Part shown: positions 8,410-16,043 of the stretch, one piece after another
Position numbering within the stretch: the stretch's first letter is position 1
Layout: every line of letters starts with the position of its first letter
Source: Lysinibacillus boronitolerans JCM 21713 = 10a = NBRC 103108
GTDB taxonomy: Bacteria > Bacillota > Bacilli > Bacillales_A > Planococcaceae
Direction of reading: 5' to 3'
Assembly: GCF_000772935.1 (NCBI RefSeq)
Contig: NZ_JPVR01000072.1
Location: 100,737 to 164,736, forward strand
Length of the DNA: 64,000 nucleotides
Notes under the pieces: model-generated
What the model was told of the DNA's origin: nothing
Databases searched by the model: none
The model's input: the letters and a program-made list of their open reading frames with translations, nothing else
Position numbers and translations under genes: made by a program

Positions 8410-8488
8410 GGTAACAATTATTGAGAATACTATTAAATTGAAAGCAAAATTAGTTGCTTTTAATAATATTGAAGAAAAGAGTGACGTC

Positions 8489-9604
8489 ATGACATTAAAC
8501 AGAAGTATTGAAACAAAGCTTGTACAACTTGGTAATTTAAGTGACCCAGCAACAGGAGCTGTGAGCCCGCCCATTCATTTATCGACTGCTTATAAACATA
8601 CTGGGATTGGTGAATCTACAGGTTTTGACTATACACGTACAAAAAATCCAACACGTGCTCTTTTAGAAGCAGGAATTGCTGATTTAGAGGGTGGCGATAT
8701 GGGCTTTGCCTGTAGTTCCGGGATGGCTGCCATTCAATTGGTGTTATCCCTATTTAAACCAGGCGATGAATTAGTCGTGCCAGATGATTTATACGGCGGT
8801 ACATATAGACTATTTAATTTCTTCCAAGATACTTATAATATCAAACCTGTTTATTCTAAATTTGAATCGGTTGAACAGGTAGAGACATTAATGAATGAAA
8901 ATACACGTGCAATATTTATTGAAACACCAACAAATCCACTTATGCAGGAATTTGATTTACAAGTGTATGCGGAGTTAGCACATAAGCATGGGGCATGGCT
9001 AATTGTGGATAATACATTTTATACGCCATACTTCCAACGCCCTATTGAATTAGGCGCAGATATTGTGCTTCATTCTGCAACGAAGTATATTGGTGGTCAT
9101 AATGATGTTTTAGCTGGGCTAGTGGTTGCTAAAGGCACAGAATTAGCCGAACGCATTGGCTTTATTCATAATGGCAGTGGTATGGTGCTAGGAGCTATGG
9201 ATTCATGGTTACTTATTCGCGGTTTAAAAACAATGCATCTTCGTCTAAAACAACATGATGCCAATGCGAAGGCGATTGCTGCTTACTTAGAGGAAGAAGA
9301 GTTAGTGACAGATGTCCTTTATACTGGAAAAGGTGGCATGCTGTCATTCCGCTTGCAAAAACCTGAGTGGATTGACCCATTCCTTCGTAACTTAAAGTTA
9401 ATTACTTTTGCAGAAAGTCTTGGCGGTGTCGAAAGCTTTATTACGTATCCTGCTACACAAACACATGCAGATATGCCGTATGAAGAGCGTGTGGAGCGTG
9501 GCGTTTGTGATCGTTTATTACGCTTCTCTGTTGGCATTGAGGAAGCTGAAGATTTAATTGCAGACTTACGACAAGTGTTTGATATCCTAAGAAAAGAGGC
9601 GTAA
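8489..9604 (+). CDS. metI: Cystathionine gamma-synthase / O-acetylhomoserine thiol-lyase
   Basis: A PLP enzyme of trans-sulfuration that joins an activated homoserine with cysteine (or sulfide) in methionine synthesis. It has 371 aa from ATG 8489, the length of B. subtilis MetI. The PLP lysine lies in HSATKYIGGH (K199), and CSSGMAAI, DDLYGGTYRL and ETPTNP are family motifs. An upstream open extension of 36 codons was left out because it has no ribosome site and no homology pattern. The ribosome site at ATG 8489 is weak. It sits 3 bp from metC, forming a metIC operon as in B. subtilis. Confidence 0.9.
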   Translation: MTLNRSIETKLVQLGNLSDPATGAVSPPIHLSTAYKHTGIGESTGFDYTRTKNPTRALLEAGIADLEGGDMGFACSSGMAAIQLVLSLFKPGDELVVPDDLYGGTYRLFNFFQDTYNIKPVYSKFESVEQVETLMNENTRAIFIETPTNPLMQEFDLQVYAELAHKHGAWLIVDNTFYTPYFQRPIELGADIVLHSATKYIGGHNDVLAGLVVAKGTELAERIGFIHNGSGMVLGAMDSWLLIRGLKTMHLRLKQHDANAKAIAAYLEEEELVTDVLYTGKGGMLSFRLQKPEWIDPFLRNLKLITFAESLGGVESFITYPATQTHADMPYEERVERGVCDRLLRFSVGIEEAEDLIADLRQVFDILRKEA

Positions 9605-9607
9605 TTG

Positions 9608-10768
9608 ATGAAGCAACGTATTGAAACAAGCCTCATTCACGCAGGTGTTCGTGATGGCTATGGTAATAAAAAAGGGGCTGTTAACGTCCCGATGTATCTG
9701 TCCTCTACCTTCCATCAAGAAAGTATAGATGAATTTGGAGAATATGATTATGCTCGTTCAGGCAACCCTACAAGAGATGCGTTAGAAAAAGCTGTAGCAG
9801 AGCTTGAGGGTGGCGTTCGTGCCCATGCATTTTCATCTGGTATCGCTGCCGTGTCAGCAGCGTTAATGCTGTTATCGCAGGGAGATCATATCGTCATGAC
9901 TGAGGATGTTTATGGTGGAACCTATCGTTTTGTCACAAAGGTGTTGCCTCGCTTTGGGATTTCCCATACATTTGTAGATTTTACGGATCTACAAGCTGTA
10001 GAAGCGGCAATTACGCCTGCTACAAAACTACTTTATATGGAAACACCATCAAATCCAACATTAGGTATTACAGATATTCGTGGTGTAGTGGCGCTTGCCA
10101 AGCAACACCACTGCCTTACATTCTTGGATAATACCTTTATGACACCGTTACATCAACGCCCACTAGAACTTGGTGTGGATGTCGTTATTCATAGTGCAAC
10201 GAAATTTTTATCTGGACACTCTGATATTATTGCTGGCTTAACGGTTACTGCAGATGAGAAGCTTGGACAGGATCTCTACTTTATCCAAAATTCATTCGGT
10301 AATATTTTAGGTGTGCAGGATTCATTTACACTTCTCCAAAACATTAAAACAACAGATGTACGTTTTAGTCGTTCTGCTGAATCTGCACAAAAAATTGCTG
10401 CCTATTTAGCTAGCAATCCACTAGTTGAGCAGGTCTACTATCCAGGACTTGCTTCACACCCTGGCTACGCTATTCATCAGCGTCAAAGCACGAGTCCTGG
10501 GGCTGTTTTATCCTTCCGACTACCAAGCTATGCTGCTGCAAAAGCATTGGTTGAGGCGATGACAATTCCAGTATTTGCGGTCTCTCTTGGAGGAGTAGAA
10601 TCTATTCTGTCTTACCCTGCAAAAATGAGTCACGCTGCTATGGAGCCTGAGGAGCGTGCTAAACGTGGCATCACTGATGGCCTTCTACGTTTTTCTGTAG
10701 GACTTGAACATGTGGATGATTTAATTGCTGATTTTGCACAAGCCCTAGAGATTGCTGCCAAGGCTTAG
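9608..10768 (+). CDS. metC: Cystathionine beta-lyase
   Basis: A PLP lyase that cleaves cystathionine to homocysteine, pyruvate and ammonia, the step after MetI. It has 386 aa with the PLP lysine in HSATKFLSGH (K199) and the motifs EDVYGGTYR and ETPSNP. It is about as long as B. subtilis MetC and clearly a paralogue of the gene before it. ATG 9608 is preferred over TTG 9605; AAAGAGG lies about 9 nt upstream within the metI end. It is the last gene of the operon. MetI and MetC are hard to tell apart from sequence; operon order supports the naming. Confidence 0.88.
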   Translation: MKQRIETSLIHAGVRDGYGNKKGAVNVPMYLSSTFHQESIDEFGEYDYARSGNPTRDALEKAVAELEGGVRAHAFSSGIAAVSAALMLLSQGDHIVMTEDVYGGTYRFVTKVLPRFGISHTFVDFTDLQAVEAAITPATKLLYMETPSNPTLGITDIRGVVALAKQHHCLTFLDNTFMTPLHQRPLELGVDVVIHSATKFLSGHSDIIAGLTVTADEKLGQDLYFIQNSFGNILGVQDSFTLLQNIKTTDVRFSRSAESAQKIAAYLASNPLVEQVYYPGLASHPGYAIHQRQSTSPGAVLSFRLPSYAAAKALVEAMTIPVFAVSLGGVESILSYPAKMSHAAMEPEERAKRGITDGLLRFSVGLEHVDDLIADFAQALEIAAKA

Positions 10769-10782
10769 TTGAATCAACATAA

Positions 10783-10807
10783 AAACCGCGTCAACTAGAC
10801 GCGGTTT
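10783..10807 (-). terminator. Terminator between metC and the Nudix gene
   Basis: AAACCGCGTC (10783-10792) pairs with GACGCGGTTT (10798-10807). The T run is better on the minus strand (serving the Nudix gene), but the stem can stop both convergent transcripts. Confidence 0.75.
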
Positions 10808-10820
10808 AATTGTGATAGGT

Positions 10821-11249
10821 TCAATTTTTCACCTTTGCTAACAATCGGTATAAATAATCCCCATGCCCCTTTGCTAGCAAGGCATCTTGCTCAGCTGAAA
10901 TCCAATAGAACGAAAAGAGTAAATCCCCTTCGTTTAAGCCAGTTGGATGATGCTGCCATGTATTTCGTGTTTCATCGGATGTTAAATGATAAAAATACCG
11001 TTTCTGTAAAACACCTGATGGATGATTAAAATAGTCCTGTGCTATTAACGCTTGAACGACAAGTGTGGTTAGACCTGTTTCTTCTAGCATTTCACGTTTC
11101 ACAGCATCTAAAGGTGTCTCCCCTTCCTCTACCGTACCTTTGGGCACCTGGATACCTGCCCCAACTGAATTCTGTTCAAATACGAGTACCTGTAATTGAT
11201 CCTCATGCGTTCTCGTGATATAGCCAAATGCTTTTTCAACTACTTGCAT
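10821..11249 (-). CDS. Nudix hydrolase
   Basis: A 142-aa hydrolase of nucleoside-diphosphate-linked compounds. The Nudix box runs from G38 to L60 (GTVEEGETPLDAVKREMLEE and following TGL), with the REMLEE metal-binding glutamates intact. The substrate is not known. ATG 11249 is chosen because a GGGGGT ribosome site lies just upstream; the frame stays open for 66 more codons upstream without a ribosome site and overlaps the divergent acetyltransferase gene. It is monocistronic. Confidence 0.85.
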   Translation of the reverse strand: MQVVEKAFGYITRTHEDQLQVLVFEQNSVGAGIQVPKGTVEEGETPLDAVKREMLEETGLTTLVVQALIAQDYFNHPSGVLQKRYFYHLTSDETRNTWQHHPTGLNEGDLLFSFYWISAEQDALLAKGHGDYLYRLLAKVKN

Positions 11250-11318
11250 GAAAGTGACCCCCTTTGAATGATTAAATGTTACAATAAAGAAAAAAATTGG
11301 AATAGCAGGTGAAAAGTG

Positions 11319-11810
11319 TTGACACTTATTATACGACAGATGCAAGAAAATGACATTACTTTTGTACAAGAAATTGCTAGAATAAGCTGGCACTATACAT
11401 ATGAGGGAATCATTCCTCATGACATTCAAGATCGTTTTATACAACAAGCCTATAGTCGAGAACGTTTAATCGAACGTCTTATCAATAGTCCCTTTCTTGT
11501 TGCAATTTTTGATGAAAAGCTAGTAGGCTTTGCTAATTTTTCAAATGTAACACAAGGTGAGGCGGAGCTATATGCGATTTATTTACATCCTGATATGCAT
11601 GGTAAGGGCATTGGTACTGCACTCTTACAGGAAGGCTTACGTATGCTCCCAAATCTATCGTCTTTATTTGTTTGTGTAGAGAAAGAAAATAAACTTGGTA
11701 TGCATTTTTATCAAGCAAAGGGATTTGTATCGATAGAAGAATTTGATGAACAATTTGATGGTCATCTACTTAAGACAGTTAAATGGGTGAAGCAATACGA
11801 AAAAGTGTAA
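11319..11810 (+). CDS. GNAT family N-acetyltransferase
   Basis: About 163 aa with the GNAT fold. The acetyl-CoA loop is in HGKGIGTALLQE (motif A, about residues 92-103), preceded by AELYAIYLHPDMHG and followed by HFYQAKGF near the C-terminus. The acceptor is unknown. The start is TTG 11319 or GTG 11316; both follow AGGTG closely, so a few residues are uncertain. It is divergent from the Nudix gene and ends in a terminator whose stem begins over the stop codon. Confidence 0.82.
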   Translation: MTLIIRQMQENDITFVQEIARISWHYTYEGIIPHDIQDRFIQQAYSRERLIERLINSPFLVAIFDEKLVGFANFSNVTQGEAELYAIYLHPDMHGKGIGTALLQEGLRMLPNLSSLFVCVEKENKLGMHFYQAKGFVSIEEFDEQFDGHLLKTVKWVKQYEKV

Positions 11811-11838
11811 CGGTTCTTGCAACTACCGTTACACTTTT
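11801..11838. terminator. Bidirectional terminator between the acetyltransferase and cupin genes
   Basis: AAAAGTGTAACGGT (11801-11814) pairs with ACCGTTACACTTTT (11825-11838), with T runs in both directions, serving two convergent genes. Confidence 0.85.
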
Positions 11839-11840
11839 AT

Positions 11841-12179
11841 TTATGTAAGATTTATCTGCTCCGCTTGGATAACAAGTGCTGTTAGGCCAGTTATACTACC
11901 AGATTCATGTGCCTGTCCTTGTTGCCATAGCACGCCTTGCCCTGTTTTTAGCGTGATTTTTTCAGCATCTACACCACTAATCCATCCTTCTCCATTAATA
12001 ACGATAAAGAGCTGTGGAACGGGGGCTTCATGCATACCAACCACTCCACCTGGCTCAATATAGATGAAACCGATCGTCGTAGGCATTTCCGTTTTCGTGA
12101 TTTTTCTATAAAATGTATCGACGGATTTGTATTGATGTATTGGATTTGCTAAATCTTGTGTAAATTGTATGATTTGCAT
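11841..12179 (-). CDS. Cupin-domain protein
   Basis: A 112-aa single-domain cupin barrel. It shows a PGGVVGMHEAPVPQLFIVINGEG stretch (given here only as the cupin motif 1 region, about residues 47-69) and a TGQGVLWQQGQAHES motif 2 region with one histidine. Motif 1 has fewer metal-binding histidines than a classical cupin, so it may bind no metal or bind it weakly. Function is unknown. AAAGGAT precedes ATG 12179. It lies 20 bp downstream of the next gene and is probably cotranscribed with it. Confidence 0.7.
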   Translation of the reverse strand: MQIIQFTQDLANPIHQYKSVDTFYRKITKTEMPTTIGFIYIEPGGVVGMHEAPVPQLFIVINGEGWISGVDAEKITLKTGQGVLWQQGQAHESGSITGLTALVIQAEQINLT

Positions 12180-12199
12180 TTCGCGAAAATCCTTTCCTA

Positions 12200-12736
12200 T
12201 TAGGCTAGCTCTTCTTCAGCAAATGCTAAAAGTGTTCCATCTTCTTTTTTGAAATAAAAAGCAAATGCATCATAGCCATTTCTTTTAATCGTTTCCCAGT
12301 TAGCGGTTTCTCCATTTATGAGCCGTACATTTTCTTGTTCATCTACCTCATAGTCGTCTATTTCTTCGTCATAGTCGATATTATAGAAAAATGATAATAC
12401 CACTTCTGTTACAGGCAGAATATATTTCTCCAGTGTACGGTTGTCATGATGTGCCTCGGTATACGCCTCACAAAATAGCGCATTATAACCATGTAGCGTG
12501 GCATCAAAGAGCAAAATTTCCTCCGCTGTTAAAGGATCTTTGGCAACGATTTTAGCGGTTGAGCCTGTAATAAAAGGCATTTCCTCTCCTTCAATCATTA
12601 GCAAATCACCGTGATACCAAATTTCAAATTGTTTATTGCCTGCGCTAGATTGGAGCTGAAACTGTGATTCAACGCCATCTATAAACTGCACGTTTTCTGC
12701 AAATGGCTGTAGATAAATTGGAATAGGCGTAATCAT
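12200..12736 (-). CDS. Hypothetical acidic protein, 178 aa
   Basis: I do not recognise a family. The protein has no signal peptide or membrane segment and is acidic, with a DYDEEIDDYEVDE stretch around residues 118-130 and a C-terminal AFAEEELA. The pattern of short beta segments (FEIWYHGDLLMIEG, AFAFYFKKEDGTLLAF) suggests a soluble beta-rich fold. AAGGAG precedes ATG 12736, so it is a real gene. It probably shares a transcript with the cupin gene. Confidence 0.65.
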   Translation of the reverse strand: MITPIPIYLQPFAENVQFIDGVESQFQLQSSAGNKQFEIWYHGDLLMIEGEEMPFITGSTAKIVAKDPLTAEEILLFDATLHGYNALFCEAYTEAHHDNRTLEKYILPVTEVVLSFFYNIDYDEEIDDYEVDEQENVRLINGETANWETIKRNGYDAFAFYFKKEDGTLLAFAEEELA

Positions 12737-12798
12737 AGCATTCCTCTCCTTTTCTGTTAGAAATTACTTATATTATACATCTTTCTCATTTTACTCAT

Positions 12799-12829
12799 AA
12801 AGAAAAACCCAGAATTTTTTCTGGGCTTG
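12799..12829 (-). terminator. Terminator of the 50-aa small gene
   Basis: The minus strand reads CCCAGAA, a short loop, TTCTGGG, then TTTTTCTTT. A matching hairpin follows the decayed second copy of this cassette near 19128-19152. Confidence 0.75.
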
Positions 12830-12853
12830 ATGACACTTACTTTTCTAGCATGA

Positions 12854-13006
12854 TTAAAACTGACGGGCCTTTGCTTCACTTCGCAAGAGACGGTTATGGA
12901 GGGTAATCTCCGTTTCACCATTTACTTGCGATTTTGATCGCTTAATCCTTGACCAGTTGCGGTGGATTTTTTGAGATTTGGGGTCTAGTTGTTCGAACCT
13001 ACTCAT
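12854..13006 (-). CDS. Small basic protein, 50 aa, unrecognised
   Basis: A short open frame with strong signals. AGGAGG (13014-13019) lies 7 nt before ATG 13006, and a terminator follows the TAA at 12854. The product starts MSRFEQLDPKSQK, has an arginine/lysine-rich middle (HRNWSRIKRSKS), a central NGETE and ends KARQF. It has no membrane segment. A second copy of the whole cassette (ribosome site, frame, terminator) lies at 19190-19342 but is frameshifted. Paralogy supports a real gene; the function is unknown. Nucleic-acid binding is possible from the charge, but that is only a guess. Confidence 0.7.
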   Translation of the reverse strand: MSRFEQLDPKSQKIHRNWSRIKRSKSQVNGETEITLHNRLLRSEAKARQF

Positions 13007-13111
13007 TTTTCATCCTCCTCATCATTATAGATTTCATAAGTGAAATCTTCTTTATTATGACCAGCTAAGGTGAATTTATACTAATTTCCTAAGAAGCTTG
13101 TCCACTTCTCT

Positions 13112-14287
13112 TTATTTGTTTTCGCTTAACCAAGTTAACGCATATTGTACATATAATTCGGCTCCAACGCGCAAACCATCTTCATCGATATTAAAATGGC
13201 CGTTATGATGTGCCCAGCGTGTATCCTTTTCTGTATTGCCTGAGCCTACTAGGGCAAAGCAGCCAGGGACTTCATCTAAGTAAAAGCTAAAGTCTTCTCC
13301 ACCCATTGTCGGATCATCAACATGATAAGCTTCTGCGCCAAAATGTTCAGCTGCAAGGCGCTCGACTAAGCTGGCACTCGTCACATCATTGTTGACGGCT
13401 TGTGTACCATATTCATAAACAACCTCTGCTGTGCCACCATAAAGTGACGCAATCTGCTCAGCATAATGACGGATTTGCGCTTCGATATGTGAACGAACCT
13501 CTTTATCGAAGCAACGCACTGTCCCTTCTAAAATGGCATCTTCCGCAATTACATTAAAGCGTGTACCAACCTCCATTTTTCCAATTGTAAGAACGGCGGG
13601 TCGAAGTGGATTGACTGTACGTGCCACAACTGTTTGAACATTCAAAGCAAACGTTGAAGCAATCATCACGGCATCAATGGCATCATGTGGTACTGCGGCA
13701 TGCCCGCCCTGCCCTTTAAAGCGCACTTTGAAAATATCGGCAGAGGCAAAGGCAGGACCTTTATTGCACTGAATTTTCCCTGTGTCAATTTGTGACCAAA
13801 TATGAATACCAAAGACGTTATCTACACCTTTCATTGCTCCTTGCTCTACCATCGCTTTTGCGCCTGTAGCTACTTCTTCAGCTGGCTGGAAAATAAATCG
13901 AACTGTTCCCTCAATTTCTTCTTGTACCGTATGTAAAGTCTTAGCTGCAATCAGCAACATGGCCGTATGTGCATCATGACCACAGGCATGCATCTTACCA
14001 TCCGTTTTAGAGCGATACGGGATATCTTCTCGTATTTCATAAACTGACAATGCATCCATATCCGCACGTAAGGCAACGGTTTTTCCTTCCTTGCCCCCTT
14101 TTAACTCCGCAATAATGCCTGTTGGCTCTGTTCGTCTATACGGAATACCAAGGTTCTCTAAATACGCTGCTACATAATTCGTTGTTTCATACTCTTCCCA
14201 AGAAAGCTCTGGCTCGCTGTGCAATTTTTGACGAATCGTCACAAGCTCACTATTTAATTCTGCAATAATTTCTTTCATTTTATTCAT
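13112..14287 (-). CDS. M20 family amidohydrolase (N-acyl amino acid / peptide hydrolase)
   Basis: A 391-aa metallo-hydrolase of the M20D subfamily (aminoacylase, hippurate hydrolase, IAA-amino acid hydrolase). Metal-binding motifs are visible: ALRADMDAL, HACGHDAHT, FQPAEE, GIHIW and the C-terminal MGGEDFSFY. The dimerisation domain occupies about residues 185-300. It releases amino acids from N-acyl conjugates in the cytosol; the exact substrate is unknown. ATG 14287 is chosen because AAGGAG is about 10 nt upstream. It is cotranscribed with the membrane transporter-like gene upstream, which could import its substrate. Confidence 0.88.
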   Translation of the reverse strand: MNKMKEIIAELNSELVTIRQKLHSEPELSWEEYETTNYVAAYLENLGIPYRRTEPTGIIAELKGGKEGKTVALRADMDALSVYEIREDIPYRSKTDGKMHACGHDAHTAMLLIAAKTLHTVQEEIEGTVRFIFQPAEEVATGAKAMVEQGAMKGVDNVFGIHIWSQIDTGKIQCNKGPAFASADIFKVRFKGQGGHAAVPHDAIDAVMIASTFALNVQTVVARTVNPLRPAVLTIGKMEVGTRFNVIAEDAILEGTVRCFDKEVRSHIEAQIRHYAEQIASLYGGTAEVVYEYGTQAVNNDVTSASLVERLAAEHFGAEAYHVDDPTMGGEDFSFYLDEVPGCFALVGSGNTEKDTRWAHHNGHFNIDEDGLRVGAELYVQYALTWLSENK

Positions 14288-14304
14288 GCTGACTCTCTCC
14301 TTCT

Positions 14305-15492
14305 TTATAGCCAATTGACAAAAATACCTGCTAGTATAACAGATGTTATCGTTACACTAATGAAACCTCCCACAAGCATCGGTGGCAACATATGACTTAA
14401 CAGCATATCTCGTTCTTTTTGATCGATTGTGGACGATTTTACTACTTCATTCGTTAATATATAATCTGCCGGGAACCCATAGAGCGCTGTTAAGGATACA
14501 GCAAATGCTAAATTTGGGCTGACCTTTAAAACTTTCCCTGCGATGAAAGAGAAAATATACATACCAATGACCGCTAAGACAATTGACACAACTAATGGCA
14601 CGATAATACGCATCAGCATTTCAGGGGATGCCTGTTTTAAGCCATCGAATATAAAGAGCATTAAGCCCATAATGGCAAAGCCGAAGCCATTTGCTTTTTG
14701 CAATGGTTGTCTTTCTAAAAAACCAAATGTCGATGCAAGCACACCAAACACTAGGCATAGCACTAATGCATTGACTGTCACTACAGGTGCTAATGCTGTA
14801 GATGTACCATACGCTAATAATCCAACAAGCGCTAAACGGAAAAATTTAAAGTATTCTGTATTGTACTTAGCAGGAATTTTCCTAAATAATTTCGGTTGCT
14901 CAGATGACTGTTCATTATCTTCCTCTACCTCTGTTACCGATTGTAAATTCCCCTGATGGTGTTCCTTTAATAAACGTTTTGCTTCACGCTTCAATACAAT
15001 GGACGTGATGGGGTATCCTGCAAAACCTTGAATGACGTAAATCACAATGGCAAAGACGGCTAAATCCTCTAAGCCAGCCGCAGAAGCGCCTTCTGACATC
15101 ACTAGCGCTGCCACAACACCACCGACTAATGGTGGAACTGCCACAATCATCGTTTTTAAATCAAATAGCAAGGCGCCAATTGTAAATAATATGGCGATGA
15201 TGCCTACAATACCAGCTAAAGAAATAACAATGGCTTTCCACTGGTTTTTCAATTCCTTAAGGGACAGAAGTGTACCCATGTTCGTAATTAGTAAATACAT
15301 TAACATCGTGGCAACGACTGGACCAATCCCGGCAATACTCACAATATCTTTCGGGAAGAATGTCCAATAGCCGATTAAAAATAATACCGCACAGACGAAC
15401 ACAGATGGAATCCACGCCTTCGTTCTTGTTGCTACAATATCTCCGATGTAAAGAATAGCAAGTACTATCGTCAGTGCTAACATTTGCGACAT
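14305..15492 (-). CDS. Multi-pass membrane transporter-like protein
   Basis: A 395-aa protein with about 10-11 hydrophobic segments and a charged cytoplasmic loop near residues 168-212 (KREAKRLLKEHH, EVEEDNEQSSEQ). The glycine-rich LVGGVVAALVMSEGASAAGL stretch resembles ion-coupled carboxylate or glutamate carriers (GltS-like), but I cannot assign the family firmly. It is 17 bp upstream of the M20 amidohydrolase, so uptake of acylated amino acids or peptides is a reasonable inference. AGGAG lies 12 nt before ATG 15492. A cre-like site lies about 170 bp upstream. Confidence 0.6.
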   Translation of the reverse strand: MSQMLALTIVLAILYIGDIVATRTKAWIPSVFVCAVLFLIGYWTFFPKDIVSIAGIGPVVATMLMYLLITNMGTLLSLKELKNQWKAIVISLAGIVGIIAILFTIGALLFDLKTMIVAVPPLVGGVVAALVMSEGASAAGLEDLAVFAIVIYVIQGFAGYPITSIVLKREAKRLLKEHHQGNLQSVTEVEEDNEQSSEQPKLFRKIPAKYNTEYFKFFRLALVGLLAYGTSTALAPVVTVNALVLCLVFGVLASTFGFLERQPLQKANGFGFAIMGLMLFIFDGLKQASPEMLMRIIVPLVVSIVLAVIGMYIFSFIAGKVLKVSPNLAFAVSLTALYGFPADYILTNEVVKSSTIDQKERDMLLSHMLPPMLVGGFISVTITSVILAGIFVNWL

Positions 15493-15658
15493 ATCAAAGA
15501 ATTCTCCTAACTTAGTAATTTTTTAATGTCATCTATAATAATACTAATTATTCTTAAAATTCTATTTTTACAGAAAAGAAGAAAAACAATGTAAGAACGA
15601 GCATATTCGCGACACTAAAATTACGGTTTTCCAAATATTTAGATTTTAAAGAATTTTC

Positions 15659-15672
15659 ATAAAGCGCTTTCA
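15659..15672. promoter_or_regulatory. cre-like site upstream of the transporter/M20 operon
   Basis: On the minus strand TGAAAGCGCTTTAT matches the core of the CcpA cre consensus, including the invariant central CG. It lies between the terminator of the DUF3784 gene and the transporter gene, about 170 bp upstream of the latter's start. No clear promoter was fixed between them, so the effect is unknown. The rest of the 15493-15716 gap is AT-rich and shows nothing else. Confidence 0.45.
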
Positions 15673-15677
15673 AAAAA

Positions 15678-15708
15678 ATAGAACCATTATAAAATGGTTC
15701 TACTTTGT
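15678..15708 (-). terminator. Terminator of the GntR-lipoprotein-DUF3784 operon
   Basis: On the minus strand TAGAACCATT, a short loop and AATGGTTCTA are followed by TTTTTTTG. It lies just past the stop at 15717. Confidence 0.8.
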
Positions 15709-15716
15709 CTTACATG

Positions 15717-16031
15717 CTATTTTTTGAAACGATTACCTGTATTCGCATAGATCAATAAAAAAAGCGTGAGTGCGACAAAAAGCACAAGACCAACGTGAAA
15801 TAACCATTGTGTATGGAATAATTCGTCTAGAATCCATAAAAGGACACAAAAACAGTAGCCATACATCATTTTTCCCATAAATCTTGCCAATGCCTTTTCA
15901 TCATATTGTTCTTTATCTTCCTGTGCCATTGTATTAAAGCCTGCAAGTAGAAAAGCTCCTTTACCTTGCGATAGAACAATGGCGAAGATGAGAAACGGCA
16001 GCATGATAATTAAATAGACAATAACTCCCAA
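15717..16031 (-). CDS. DUF3784-like membrane protein
   Basis: A 104-aa protein with three hydrophobic segments (about residues 1-20, 50-72 and 77-95) and an acidic loop AQEDKEQYDEKALARFMG between the first two, the pattern of the DUF3784 family. Function is unknown. The likely start is TTG 16031, 12 bp after the lipoprotein stop, with AGGATG upstream. It is the last gene of the operon that begins with the GntR regulator. Confidence 0.65.
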   Translation of the reverse strand: MGVIVYLIIMLPFLIFAIVLSQGKGAFLLAGFNTMAQEDKEQYDEKALARFMGKMMYGYCFCVLLWILDELFHTQWLFHVGLVLFVALTLFLLIYANTGNRFKK

Positions 16032-16043
16032 GGTTTAATCATC

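Noticed and set aside
11250..11447. N-terminal extension of the Nudix protein
   Set aside because: No ribosome site, no Nudix homology, and overlap with the divergent acetyltransferase gene.
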